A DNA stretch of 64,000 nt, taken from Corythucha ciliata. Lineage: Eukaryota > Arthropoda > Insecta > Hemiptera > Tingidae. The notes below the pieces were generated by a model that worked only from the letters and a program-made list of their open reading frames with translations, was not told the origin of the DNA and made no database searches. Numbering within the stretch: the first letter of the stretch is position 1; each line of letters starts with the position of its first letter. Made by a program: the position numbers and the translations under genes. Of the stretch, positions 13,801 through 22,979 are shown piece after piece. The stretch covers positions 43,180,751 to 43,244,750 of the forward strand of contig CM075942.1 of assembly GCA_038030265.1 (NCBI GenBank), in the 5' to 3' direction.

Positions 13801-16800
13801 GTGTCTCTATTACTATTTGACCATCTTCCATCATCGAAATGGTCGATTAGACCATCTTCAGGCAAGGTTAAGAGCGTAAGAACCACCCTCGTCACACGAC
13901 TTTCACTCAACCGAGCAGTGATCACAGGCCTTGTCTGAAGATGGTCTAGTCGACCGAAACCATGTTCACAAATTAATAAAGACACTTTAAACGTGGAGAG
14001 ATAATCCTTTTTCACCAAAAAACTTGACTCATGTCCCCCTCCATCACACCCAATAGTCAAAATTCAATACTTATTCACTCAAGATCTGCGCTAGTGCTCG
14101 AGTTTGAACGCTAGGGCTACCCTCATCACTTTTTATGTGCATTAAAACAATAACCCTCCCCCAAGCAGTGGAAAAAATTGCTCTTTGGTTAATGCTCGGA
14201 TTTGAACGCTCAAAGTGATTGATTCTAGCGTGATTGATAGTACAGGAACCGATTTGACGCTTGTACCACGCGTTACCGTTGATTGATAAAGCGACCCATA
14301 CACGCCCAACAAATATTGCGCAATTTCGGGGTCGTACAATAAAATGACAGAAAAAAACGTCAGGACAATAGCGGCCTAAGAAATTTTGAATTCTATTCGC
14401 GCTCACTAATGGTGGATTTCACCATCTCGGCTTAACTAAGCCGAACCTTGTTTACATAAAATGCAATGTATTTTCCCCTTAACGGGGTAGTTGTACATGG
14501 TATTTCCTCGACCCCCTCCCCTCCAATCACACCTCGCCTACTCCGCGTTACGATGTACGGGCGTAAGATCTTCTTTTTCATATTTCACCCCTGAAATAAC
14601 TGTAAAACCCACATAAACTTTTACCTTGAAAATTCGTGCTCTTTCAAGGATTTAGGTATATAGGAAAGCAAGATCGTACGCGAGCGGAATTTCCTGGAGA
14701 TTTAACTGAGACCTTGAAATCCAGGATTGGTGCAGAAATACGGCGATAATTAACGTAACGTGAAGTAGGAGAGGTATGATTGGAGGGGGGTTGAGGAAAT
14801 ACATGTACAACTCCGGACCGTAATAGGCGTTAATACCGAGCAATTGACGGACATTACGCTTCCCAGCCCTCTAAGATTGTCTTTCCAACCCCAACATTGT
14901 CGAACCGTTACGAGGGTTTCCACCGCCTTTGTTCCGACATGCATAATCGGTGTCGGATTCGGATGGAAGCGTGCATGGTAGGTGTGAACCGGGCTTTGCG
15001 ACTACAACATTGACATACGGAGCCAACCTGTACGTATCAGGCTACATTCTTGAAGAAAATGGCTATTTCACAACAGCAGGTGAATTCCTGGGCAGGGCCG
15101 TCTTTATTAAAGTCGAGGCCCCAGGCCCTGAATAAGATTGGGCCCCCTCTTTTACCGAATTTCGCTCTTTAAAATAAAATGTAGTATCTGATATACCAAT
15201 TTCACGGGGTTCGCACACTAAAAACCCATTTCTGCAGGTCTGACTCACAGAAAACCCAATTACGCAGTTGTTCTGTTGCTGAAAAGCCAATTTTGCGGCA
15301 GTTCGAGGCTTAAAAACCATTTGCCTCTACGACGAAAGAGTCCAGTTTATGGGACTAAAATACCGCAGTTACCATCACAGGAAACGAGAATTCCAAGTTC
15401 AATTCCAAAAATATCACTTTCTGGCGTGAACAAATTGTCAGTTATTTGCCGGAAATTCCGAAATAGCAGGGTTTTACAGCAGGCTTGTTAGGTTTTGACG
15501 GTTCACGACCCTTTTACTGTGCTAATTCAGTTTCTGGGGTCGAATTGACGATTTCCCGCGTCGATTTACCTCGCGTTTATAATTAATGAGCTACCAAGTT
15601 CTCTTTCTGGTGACTCATTCCAGAATGCCTGCAACTTGACTTCCCCCGTCAAGCTGCCCACCCAAAGGCCGGCTACGATCCTGCCGTGAACTAAGTTTTA
15701 GACGCGAAATAACTATTTTTCTCATTTTTATCCGCGATTAGTGTTTTCTTAACTTTAGCCGTGAATTAGCACTTTTAACCAATTTTAGACAACAATATAA
15801 GTTTTCCTCGATTTTAGCCAAGAATTATTAATTTCTTTTGCTTCAGCCAAGGCATAGCACTTTATCTCAGCAACAAAGTGGCCGTTGAAACTGTGAATTT
15901 TCTCAATTTCGGCTACAAATGAGGAAGTTTCATGGGTCAGAACTTATTGATAAATCTATTTTTTGAGGTTTACTTATGCTAAAATAGAGCATAAATCGTG
16001 ACCCGTTCATAAAATAATCAAACAGTTGATAAACACGAGATTTTTGAAGTTTTAGGTCATTTAAAACACGCCAGCTAGCATGTTTGTGTCATATGCGCCT
16101 TCCGAAACAAATCACCTGTAACGTAGCTGTCGGAGAGCGGTTTGTTGTGTTTCTTTGCCTTATTTTCTACTAGAGCTCTCCAATAATAAAATAATGGAGG
16201 ATAAACAGATGAGATTCAGAGGCGTGAAAAGGACAGAGAATACAAGGGATTTTACGTTGTGAAAAATGTTCACTTTGGCGGGATTTCGAATATGCCAACT
16301 TTTGTTAAGAAATAAATAATATTTCTGAAGGGTTTCAAACAAGGTGACTAAACTTTACTATAGGTGCCGCAGATTTCCCCCTGCCCATCGGACGGGAGGG
16401 GTGGAGACTGAGTCACCAGCAGTCCTTTGCTCCCGATTGCTCACCCTAGAGCAGCGGAGCAAGTTAATTTTGAAATTGAAGTTTATGAATTGTCAAAAAT
16501 CAGAACCCAATAACAATTAATGATGTACTGGGTCCAGTGCATTGGCGGGTGGGACTGCTCGTGACGTTGGTGAAGGACAGTGATCTGCGGCACCTATAAA
16601 AAACTTAGTCACCTTGGGTTTCAAATTTTAATTTATTTATTTATTTATTTACGTGGAGGGATTGATATGCCTCCTCATCGAAAAAAAATACTTTTGGAAA
16701 ATGTGAAACTTCCTCATTAGGATACCCCGCAAATTATCGCTATTCTCAAATTTATCCCTGGATTCAAGAGCTATTCCGAAATTATTTCCAACCATGCCAT

Positions 16801-18832
16801 GAGTTAGCCCTTTTTCTCTATTTTAGCAACGAATTATTAGCGAATTTCTCAGTTTTAGCAGTGAATTAGAGCTTTTTATCTATGTTACTAGCGAATTGGC
16901 AATGTTGTGTCCACATGTTTTTAGCTCCGAATTAGCGCCTCTTCTCAATTTCATCTAGGAAGCTGCCTCCAAAAATCGCGAATTGGCGTTGGCACTCAAT
17001 TTCAGCTTTAAATGAGCCCTTGTTATCACTTTTTGCCGCCAATTAGCTCTTATTCTTAATTTTGGCCATGAATGTGCGATTTTATCACATTTAGCCATGC
17101 GCGAGTCGGTGTTTTTTTCTCATTTTAGCAGCGAATGAGGAATTTGTCTCAATTTTAGCAGCGAACTGCGAATTTATGCTGCTAAAATTGAGAAAAATCA
17201 CTAATTCGCTGATAAAATGGGAAAAAAGTGCTAACTCATGGTGAAATGCGAAAAAATCGAAAATTCGGTCGAAAAAACAATTAATCTTTCCCCATTTCAT
17301 CGGCGAAATAACCGTGTATTCACATAATTATGTCGATGAATTAGCGCCTTTTTCTCAATTTTAACCGAGAAACAGGGTTTATCACTATTTTGGGCGCGGA
17401 TTAGCTAAGGGCCCTGACCCCAATTACTTTTAGCCCTCTCATCACTTCGTCGTTGCGCTACAGGTTCCGGATAAAGAGCAAATAGAACCCAAAAACCTAG
17501 GCTCATACAAAAATTAATATTTATCCAAGATACGATCAATGTAAGGTCGCCTTGATAGAAGCCGAGTATCTTTCTTCCATATTAGAAAAAAACAACTGAA
17601 GAATCCGGAGCCCCTCTTGACACGGGACCCCGGGCCCAGGCCCGTCGGGCCACCACCTAAACACGGCACTGTTTCTGGGGCCTAATTTACATTATAAAGT
17701 AATATAGTAGCTTCTGGAACTAAACGGCTGTTTTTTGATCGTACGGTCTGTCGATCGAGAAGAAGAGTTTCTGGACGGAGCAACCGTTCAGGGCGTCACA
17801 CACCATCAGATTACCCCCAAGTTTCTATAAGCTCTCGCAACCCCACCTGTGGATCAGTTTTAGCGATGGAAAGCCCTCCACATACATCGGTGAATAAAAA
17901 GTCAAAAAGAAACGATCTGTCAGCCAAATTCATTGCGTGTTAGCCATACCAACGCAAGTTGTGATTGTGACTTTCTATTTTTATTTTTCACCCCTTCTTT
18001 GCCCCCCCCCCCCGATTTCAAGACGTTCTTACACCACTTTTAGAAGCGTCATTTTGTCTAGAAATAAGAAAACTGTTGCTCAATGCGTCATCTTATATCT
18101 AATTATGCCGGCAGGCCCCATTCCTCTAAATTGCGCCTTGAAAACCAAGATGAGAAAATAATAGTAAACGATAACTACACGAAATTATCGTCCATGTTTA
18201 CCACCAATAGTAATAAAATTCATCGACTTATGGTGGATTTCACCACCGAGAGTTAAGGTTTGAGTTACGTTAACTCAGACCGACTTAACGAAACAGATGC
18301 GTCACAATTTATGTAAACAATGTTAGAGTTTGGTAACTCCAACCCAACTCCCGGTGGTGAAATTCACCAAAACAGGGCCAAACTATTTTCATTTCAATGC
18401 GACGTTTCCGTAGAAACGTCACATTAAAATAACCTTGGCCCTGTTTGACGACCAATTATATTAAAACTATAGATAACAACATTCGAAAACTGGCAAAACT
18501 ATGTTGGACCGTTGACCTGCAACAATACAAAATTCCTGTCCAAGTAGTGGAATCACACAAGGGCGGAACTCACGTGGTGTTTGTGTGATAATCGTCAAAA
18601 TCGGAATTAAAAACGGCTAAAAAATTTTACTCACTCTTTCCTTCATTCGCCATATCTGAATCAAAGAATTTGTTCGTTCGATCGTTTCCAAGTGTCTTTT
18701 TTTATCAAAAGCAAGCGGCAAACCCCAGTCCTGATTTTCCAAACAATCATCCTCTTCTTCTTCGAAGCACACGGCCTCGGTTGCAGGCATTACTTTGTGC
18801 TCGCCCCCCAATAAAAAAAAGTCCCAAGACAT
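91..18832 (-). CDS. RPTOR: Raptor, regulatory-associated protein of mTOR (complete, 23 exons)
   Basis: Raptor is the scaffold of mTORC1: it presents substrates such as S6K and 4E-BP to mTOR and docks the complex on lysosomal Rag GTPases. I traced these coding exons, high to low: 18635-18832, 9983-10085, 9667-9908, 9460-9606, 9236-9402, 9094-9153, 8926-9026, 8141-8463, 7876-8070, 7748-7822, 7287-7688, 7118-7223, 6967-7041, 6660-6790, 3871-3956, 1885-1966, 1660-1817, 1426-1596, 1167-1364, 896-1062, 554-716, 366-488, 91-289. They sum to 3,672 bases in one frame, giving 1,223 residues plus TGA, against about 1,335 in human. The order is the family order: N-terminal conserved caspase-like domain, HEAT repeats, low-complexity linker, WD40 propeller. 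Every junction is GT-AG and phase-consistent. The least certain is 1167/1062, where the donor is weak and an alternative acceptor at 1078 would break the frame. Exons 12-13 and 15-16 lie in the poorly conserved linker and rest mainly on splice phase. Confidence 0.95.
1885..3956 (-). CDS. RPTOR: Raptor exons 15-16: disordered linker
   Basis: Exon 15 (3871-3956) has acceptor TTTCATTCAG and donor GTAAGT. It reads [24 protein letters not shown], a Ser/Pro linker like the one in other Raptors that carries regulatory phosphosites. It enters in phase 0 and leaves with two bases, exactly what exon 16 (1885-1966) needs. Exon 16 ends with [22 protein letters not shown] is a conserved Raptor landmark just before the WD40 region. 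Linker exons are short compared with vertebrate Raptor, which explains most of the length difference. Confidence 0.82.
1967..3870 (-). other. Raptor intron 15
   Basis: This 1.9-kb intron is mostly AT-rich sequence with no gene I recognise. It holds a short inverted repeat near 2,482-2,595 (AATAATTTAAG against CTTAAATTATT), an inverted-repeat element at 3,519-3,734 and a transposon-like end, CACCCTGTATA, near 3,199-3,209 whose partner end I could not find. On the minus strand 2,250-2,405 an open segment of about 52 codons (with [14 protein letters not shown]) lacks a start codon and convincing splice sites. Confidence 0.6.
3519..3734. mobile_element. MITE-like inverted repeat, 216 bp
   Basis: The outer arms AAGGTCAATACAGAC (3519-3533) and GTCTGTATTGACCTT (3720-3734) are exact reverse complements. 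Pairing continues inward (GACGTGACGTG against CACGTTACGTC) after a short insertion on the right. No coding capacity is visible. The superfamily is not assignable because the target duplication is unclear. Confidence 0.6.
3957..6659 (-). other. Raptor intron 14, repeat-rich
   Basis: The intron is 2.7 kb long. It contains an A run (4849-4870) that may be the tail of a retroposon lying upstream on the plus strand, a G run at about 5,271-5,284, and unclassified GC-richer sequence at 4.7-5.3 kb. I see no host exon. The open frame at 4313-4873 runs into the A tail and is not a credible protein. Confidence 0.5.
4849..4870 (+). repeat. Poly(A) run, possible retroposon 3' end
   Basis: About 22 uninterrupted A residues follow CCCAGGAACACTGATAGC. 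An isolated long A tail at the end of an otherwise GC-richer segment is typical of a LINE or SINE insertion on the plus strand. I could not find matching target-site duplications, so the 5' boundary is unknown. Confidence 0.4.
6660..7223 (-). CDS. RPTOR: Raptor exons 12-14: last HEAT repeats and start of linker
   Basis: Exon 12 (7118-7223) begins [17 protein letters not shown], like the family ELVVALSHLV segment. Exon 13 (6967-7041) is Ser/His/Tyr-rich and unconserved; it is supported by its splice sites and phase (1 to 1). Exon 14 (6660-6790) encodes [24 protein letters not shown], matching the conserved VYTQIWRVLLHLAADPYPEV helix pair. It ends in phase 0 at GTAGGA. A 15-base microexon near 6,870 could be present but is not supported well enough to include. 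Confidence 0.82.
7287..8463 (-). CDS. RPTOR: Raptor exons 8-11: end of N-terminal domain and HEAT repeats
   Basis: Exons 8141-8463, 7876-8070, 7748-7822 and 7287-7688 encode about residues 340-671. Recognisable family stretches are [77 protein letters not shown] and [15 protein letters not shown]. The helical HEAT repeats form the central solenoid of Raptor and contact mTOR. Exons 9, 10 and 11 are bounded by phase 0 introns with GTAAGC, GTGAGT and GTAATC donors. No frameshift or stop was seen. Confidence 0.95.
8926..10085 (-). CDS. RPTOR: Raptor exons 2-7: N-terminal conserved (caspase-like) domain
   Basis: Exons 9983-10085, 9667-9908, 9460-9606, 9236-9402, 9094-9153 and 8926-9026 encode about residues 67-339. 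The Raptor N-terminal conserved domain has a caspase-like fold that helps position substrates in mTORC1. Signature stretches are [13 protein letters not shown] with His at about residue 165 and YVYDCSNAG with Cys at about residue 208, the positions equivalent to a caspase His/Cys dyad. Also present are [16 protein letters not shown] and [18 protein letters not shown]. Introns are short, about 50-100 bp. Exon 6 ends GACAA before GTATAT, and exon 7 starts after TTTTTAG, which restores [11 protein letters not shown] across the junction. Confidence 0.95.
10314..10660 (+). repeat. Degenerate tandem array, CGCCCTAAAATAGCTTAACTG-like units
   Basis: About eight to ten diverged copies of a unit of roughly 35-40 bp follow each other. 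Each has a CGC(G)CCTAAAA core and an A/T stretch containing ACTGAC or ACTGRCTAAT. The same motif recurs at 12,010-12,080. It is too diverged for exact-repeat detection, but the phrase order is clear by eye. No open frame is maintained across it. Confidence 0.6.
12105..12246. mobile_element. Fold-back MITE, 142 bp
   Basis: Two arms of about 65 bp starting CTGTTCCAGCA pair with few mismatches around a loop of about 12 bases. They include GTTTGGAA, GTTCGGAGCAGA and CAGCCAATAA. AGGT flanks both ends and may be a 4-bp target duplication. It is non-coding. Confidence 0.8.
12960..13480 (+). repeat. Degenerate array with AATTTCGYGG phrases
   Basis: Loosely repeated phrases such as AAATTTCGTGGGTTTGGCTC, GAGATTTCGCGGAAATTGGC and GGAAATTTCAGATTTTTGGG recur every 30-50 bases. 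Related phrases (AATTTCACGGGG and similar) recur at 15,190-15,480 and 57,530-57,945. It looks like an old tandem array decayed by point mutation. Confidence 0.4.
13753..14027. mobile_element. Fold-back element, about 275 bp
   Basis: The left arm (GACTTGAGTTTCCTTTGGTG, then ATCTCTCCGCGTTTAAAGTG) pairs with the right arm (CACTTTAAACGTGGAGAGAT, then CACCAAAAAACTTGAC). Inner parts also pair (GACCATCTTCAGGCAAGG against CCTTGTCTGAAGATGGTC). The arms are about 130 bp. It is non-coding. Confidence 0.75.
14489..14812. mobile_element. MITE family X, copy 1
   Basis: Terminal inverted repeats begin AGTTGTACATGGTATTTCCT on the left and end GGAAATACATGTACAACT on the right, with pairing extending over about 65 bp (CCTCGACCCCCTCC, CCAATCACACCTC). 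The interior contains TTTTACCTTGAAAATTCG and AATTTCCTGGAGATT. A related copy lies at 33,009-33,404, so this is a real dispersed family. Confidence 0.8.
15700..17400 (+). repeat. Degenerate array of about 40-bp units (TTTTAGC...GAATTAGC)
   Basis: Dozens of diverged units follow the phrase order TTTTCTCAATTTTAGC, then CGAATTAGCG, with about 35-42 bp between TTTTAGC cores. Orientation flips near 17,170: 17,120-17,170 reads CTCAATTTTAGCAGCGAA while 17,178 onwards reads GCTGCTAAAATTGAGAAAAA, making a local palindrome. The array is interrupted by the MITE at 16,340-16,616. Confidence 0.7.
16340..16616. mobile_element. MITE family Y, copy 1 (277 bp)
   Basis: Terminal inverted repeats CAAGGTGACTAAACTTTACT and AAACTTAGTCACCTTG, with a further inner pair TAGGTGCCGCAGAT and ATCTGCGGCACCTATA. 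It is flanked on both sides by GGTTTCAAA (16331-16339 and 16617-16625), a perfect target duplication. A second copy sits at 28,978-29,258. A duplication of 8-9 bp fits hAT or Mutator-like transposition. Confidence 0.9.
18231..18369. mobile_element. MITE with TGGTGGATTTCACCACC ends
   Basis: The left end TGGTGGATTTCACCACCGAG pairs with the right end CTCCCGGTGGTGAAATTCACCA. The arms continue through AGTTAAGGTTTGAGTTA and TAACTCCAACCCAACT. A related single end (ATGGTGGATTTCACCATCTC) lies at about 14,409. It is non-coding, just inside intron 1. Confidence 0.7.
18369..18446. repeat. 78-bp hairpin
   Basis: AAACAGGGCCAA pairs with TTGGCCCTGTTT, and GACGTTTC pairs with GAAACGTC around a three-base loop. 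The hairpin abuts the preceding MITE and may be a separate tiny fold-back element. It lies 190 bases from the exon 1 donor. Confidence 0.75.
18635..18832 (-). CDS. RPTOR: Raptor exon 1 (66 residues, start codon)
   Basis: The exon starts at ATG 18832-18830, directly preceded by an in-frame TAA, so no longer start is possible. A second Met at codon 15 is an alternative start. An acidic stretch (EEEEDD) is followed by [12 protein letters not shown] and [11 protein letters not shown], which match the conserved N-terminus of animal Raptor. It ends in phase 0 at a consensus GTGAGT donor (18634-18629), and the next exon begins [13 protein letters not shown] as expected. The exon is easily missed because its partner lies 8.5 kb away across repeat-filled DNA. 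Confidence 0.93.
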
Positions 18833-19596
18833 TTAAGCGACGGACATTTCACGTTTTAATCAAGATCTTGACCGCCGTTGGCACAAAAATAACATTTTTA
18901 TTTTTCACGAAAACAAGCAGCATAGTTCAGTCTTTATCGTGTGATAAGGTTGCATTTAAAATGTAAACTCAGGCTGTTTCACGATCCCGCACTGGTACAT
19001 TAGAGCTATTTCCCCGTCGGAAATAAAATTTGACTGTTGGGACAAATAGCGTTATCATTTCAAAATTAATGGAAGAAACAAACTGAGCACATTGACGCGA
19101 AAAAGTCGAAAATAGCTTGACACAACTTGAAAGAAGAGATTGAAAAGGTATGGTTGGGAGGGGAATAAATTGCGACGCTGACCCTTCTTGACGAAAACTA
19201 GTCTGGGGACAGCACCTGATGCCCCTTTGCAACTCCTAATCTCCTCCTAATACCACCCGGCACCCGTAGACGGTACATGCTACAGTGGCTTCATAAGATA
19301 TTACATGCGTGCCGCGTGCGTGTGTACCGGCAAAGTGAGAAATGGCTCGGCATTCTTTGCAACTTGCAATTGCAACGCTTAGCCTGTCCACACTTGCAAC
19401 AAACTGCCGTTCTGTTCCTCCGAACCGAACAAATAGGGCTGCCAGATAGCCGAAACTCTTCGCCCGGAGATATGTATTTTTTATGTCTATGGTGAATGGG
19501 GGGGGGGGGGTAAATACTACGCTTGTCGACACCTGATGAGAGCCCAAAGGACTAATCTGCATTAATTTGGAACTGGACTTACTGGCATTACTGGAC
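18833..19596 (-). promoter_or_regulatory. Raptor 5' flank
   Basis: This is the sequence upstream of the Raptor start codon, holding the 5' UTR and presumably the promoter. It is position-inferred only: I see no convincing TATA box or initiator. A G run at 19,498-19,510 is present. The open frames here have no recognisable similarity to proteins. Confidence 0.35.
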
Positions 19597-19762
19597 CAGT
19601 GGCGTAGGTAGGAATTTGTACTGGGGGGGGGGGATCAGATTGAAATCTTGCAACGGTGAGGGGAAGGGGTAATTTCACATTTTAGTCATTATTCCACCCA
19701 GCCAGCACACTCTTGAATCTGGACATCTTGCTGGCCTCATCATAGCCTCAATCTCTCAGTTA

Positions 19763-20707
19763 AGCCCTGTACACACGGAGACAGAAATGTCATAACACAA
19801 GTCATAACATCTCGAAGCAAGATATTGTACGCCATTTCTGTCAAGCCCCTTGTGTTCACACGAGGAAATTTATGTCATGACATGGTAGCCTGTTGGTAAT
19901 CTCTGATTCAGTGAATGAATCGAATGAATTGTCTCATTGCTTTATAGTTCTTGTGTTCACTTTGTTTTTAATTTTAACTATTCTTTTCAGAACGAAATCC
20001 CCAATACCATTTTCTTTCGTTCGCAATTGAAGTACATACCTTCTTCTTTTTTTTTAAATTGTCCGCTCCTCCTGTGCTCAGAAGTTCAATAGTTTTGGTG
20101 GAGTAGTTTGTTAAAATCGTGTTCCTACAAGGAGAATTCATCATTCCAATTTATTTGGTGGTGTTGAAAGCGGTAGCTGGCACCACGGCAGCTAGTTCTG
20201 CTCTTCACGCAATAAAGACTGTCCAAAATAAAAGATAGGGATGGACAAATAGACGGTATAAGAGTAGCTGTTTCGTGAAATTCTTAATGCAATTTAATGA
20301 AATACATCTATCTAGCTGTTTTATTACAAACTTGTTTAGTACAGGTAAAGGCACTCACGCATCTCATACTCTATGATGAGTGATGCCATTACTGCCTCAC
20401 GACTCCAATCCATTTTTTTCCAAACTTCACTTGAACATTGAAACAACAGAACGCTCAACAACAACAAGTTACAAGCTCACTTCCACGGTTTTAATAATCC
20501 CTATTCCCTTCCTTGAGCACGAAGGTTGGGTTAAAAGGGAAGGTTACTAGACATTTCTGTCTAGAAAGATGTTACCGTAGAATTCTCAAAATTTGTTATG
20601 ACAGATATGGTATGACATCAAATGTTATGACTTTTTCGTGTTCACACGGAGACTTTTTTGTCATGCCACGGATGTCATGACAGAAAAGTCTCCGTGTGTA
20701 CAGGCTT
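19763..20707. mobile_element. Harbinger-like MITE, 945 bp, nested
   Basis: The ends AGCCCTGTACACACGGAGAC and GTCTCCGTGTGTACAGGCTT are inverted repeats with about two mismatches. TTA flanks both sides (19760-19762, 20708-20710), and a 3-bp TWA duplication is typical of PIF/Harbinger elements. The subterminal phrases ATGTCATGACAT and TGTCATGACAG are repeated within. It is non-coding and inserted inside hAT-like element 2. Confidence 0.85.
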
Positions 20708-20719
20708 TTAGGGACGATT

Positions 20720-22580
20720 GTTGGACTTTACCCGCTAATTGGCGCTTTTTTGGCCGAGTGTATCGTTCTTCTCAATTTCACCCGCAGATTAGCGGTTTCG
20801 CCCCACCCCCATAGCCATGAATTTGCGCATTTTCTCAACTTTAGCAGCAAAGTATCGGTTTTATCCCGTGAGAGATGTTTCTTAATTATCCACGAGTTTT
20901 GGCGTTTTCCTCAATTTTAGCAGCATATTACCGATTTTCTAAATTTTTTTACCAGGGGATTAGAACTTTTCTCAGTTTTAGCTGGCAATTAACGTTTTTC
21001 TTAAGTGTTTTCCACAATATTAGCCGCAAAATAGGAGAACTCTTCACGAATTAGGATTTTTTTGGTTCACCATACGCAATGCATGAGCGATTTTTCTCAG
21101 TTTACTCGCGAATTAGCGGTTTCTTCACCTATTGCCATAAATTGGCGCTTTTTTCCCATTTCAGCATGAAAAGTTGCCTTCAGAATCCGCAAATTGGCGT
21201 ATATTCAGTTTTTGGCGCACATTAGAATTTTTCTCAATTTCAACTACGAATTAGCGCTTTTTTTAAATTGTAGCGACGACGCATCGTAGCGTTTCAAACC
21301 TGTGAATTAGCGAATTTTCTCAATTTCAGTCACAAATTGGCGTTTGGCGCAATTTTACCTGTAATTGGCGATTTTTTCCATTTTTAGCCGCAAATTAGCA
21401 ATTTTCCCAATTTTTAGGCTTAAAATTAACCTTCTCTTAATTTTGACCAGGCTGATTATTTTATTTTCTAAATATTACCCGCAAATTAGCGGTTTTTCAT
21501 GTTTTACCACCGCATTAGCAAAACTATATAACTTTTATACGTACGTATAATTACCTACAATTTTTTTTTAAATTACCTGGCAATTTTTGCTAAGAATTGA
21601 CTGCAAATGAATTTAAGCTGCAAATTAGCAATTTTTCCATTTTTAACTGACTTTTCCCCAAGGGGAACATGCACATTTTTCAAGCACTGGTGTTTATTGA
21701 AGAGGGCTCTTCCACAATGCTATTGCTCACATTAAACATCGAAATCAATCAAGGATTTTTTTAGAGCGAATTTTTAAAAATGTTGAGTGGGGATTTGATA
21801 ACGTCAAACCCTATTTAATGAAATGGATGGTGAGATGAAAAATGTGTACGACACATTTTCAGGGGGACAATTTTTCTTGTTATTTGTAAACAAAAAATGT
21901 TAGAGTGCCCTAATCACATGCTTCAAAATTAGGGATTGACGTAATTTCCCCTCGTAACATCTATCCCCTCTTGAAGAACTTTGAAATTTATTCAAAAATC
22001 ACCAAATGCACCAAGCGGGCTGCAACTACCATTGATATCCTTCTGTCCATGTGCCAATTCACCGGTATACTTTTCTCCCAAATCGGACATTCATGAAAGT
22101 TTCCCATTTGTGCTGAAAATTAAAGTTTTTCTTAATTTTAGTTGCGCTAATTAGTGATTTTCTTCATTTTGTATCCGCGAATTAACGTTTTTCCACAACT
22201 TTATATCTGATAATTGCAAATTAGCGATTTTCCCCAATTTCAGCTGTGAAATAGCGTATTGTGCTAATTTTGCGGCCATTCAGCACCCTATTCCCTTTTT
22301 CATACGCGAATGGGCGATTTTCCGCCTTTTCAGTTGTGAATTTGCCATTTTTGTCCAATTTTAACCTGAAAGCGTCTTTTATTTGTCAATAGTATAGCGT
22401 GTTTTCTCAACTTTAACCGCGGGGTTTACCCAAATACAACACTTTTGCGTTGGTTTCCACAATTTATTCGTAGAATGGCCTCCATGTACCGCGAATCAGC
22501 GATTTTTTTCTTAATTTTAGTCCACGAATCAGTGCTTTTTAGCAGCTATAGCCACGAATATTACCGATTATTGTCTGATA
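20720..22580 (+). repeat. Degenerate array of about 40-bp units, second block
   Basis: Same syntax as at 15.7-17.4 kb: TTTTCTCAATTT(C/T)A(G/C)C followed by GCGAATTAGCG, repeated at roughly 35-42 bp. A non-array stretch of about 450 bases (21,660-22,110) interrupts it. Units are heavily diverged, but the phrase order is kept throughout. Confidence 0.7.
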
Positions 22581-22979
22581 GAGGGTCCGGGGCGACCCCC
22601 CCCCCCGTAAATCGGTACATTACTGCGTTGGGTCTCAAGTCCAAGGAAAAAGCTGGACGTACTCGGACCTTTTCGGGTTGCTTTAAGTCCAGAAAATCTG
22701 CTGAATCTAACTTCAACGTGAAACGCTCATTTTTGGAGATTTTATGGGGCTCTTCGTTATGGTATTAGCGCTTCTTCGTTCGTATACTTGTAGCTCTGGG
22801 GGGGGGGGGAAACTATCCCCCATATCCCCCTCTAACTTACGCCCCTGTACTGGACCAAAGGGCTCATCTGAAAGCGGTTATAGAGGTAAAGAAAAATTGG
22901 TAAGGCCAATCTGAAGTCACACAGACAATGCTTTTAAGTATCTACCTTTGGACCAATGAATTTGCCAATTTTATAAAAT

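Larger units (their letters stand above)
15093..17671. mobile_element. hAT-like non-autonomous element 1 with repeat-array interior
   Basis: The left end CAGGGCCGTCTTT and the right end AAACACGGCACTG (reverse complement CAGTGCCGTGTTT) are inverted repeats followed by GGCCC-rich subterminal DNA. They are flanked by TTCCTGGG (15085-15092) and TTTCTGGG (17672-17679), an 8-bp target duplication with one mismatch. CAG-start ends and an 8-bp duplication are the hallmarks of the hAT superfamily. No transposase is seen; the interior is a degenerate array of about 40-bp repeats plus a nested MITE at 16,340. Confidence 0.7.
10086..18634 (-). other. Raptor intron 1 (8.5 kb, nested transposons)
   Basis: The intron is bounded by the exon 1 donor GTGAGT and the exon 2 acceptor TTTCCAG. 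Its content is listed separately: degenerate arrays (10.3-10.7, 12.0, 12.9-13.5 and 15.7-17.4 kb), inverted-repeat elements (12.1, 13.8, 14.5, 16.3 and 18.2 kb) and a hAT-like element (15.1-17.7 kb). The stretches 10,700-12,000 and 17,680-18,230 show nothing I can name beyond homopolymer runs (A22 near 11,622; C run near 18,002). Confidence 0.85.
19597..22847. mobile_element. hAT-like non-autonomous element 2 (3.25 kb)
   Basis: The left end CAGTGGCGTAGG and right end CTTACGCCCCTG (reverse complement CAGGGGCGTAAG) are inverted repeats. A perfect 8-bp duplication TACTGGAC flanks them (19589-19596 and 22848-22855). This is a typical hAT signature. The interior holds a nested Harbinger-like MITE (19,763-20,707) and about 1.9 kb of the same degenerate repeat array found in element 1. 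There is no transposase. G runs lie next to both ends. Confidence 0.85.
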
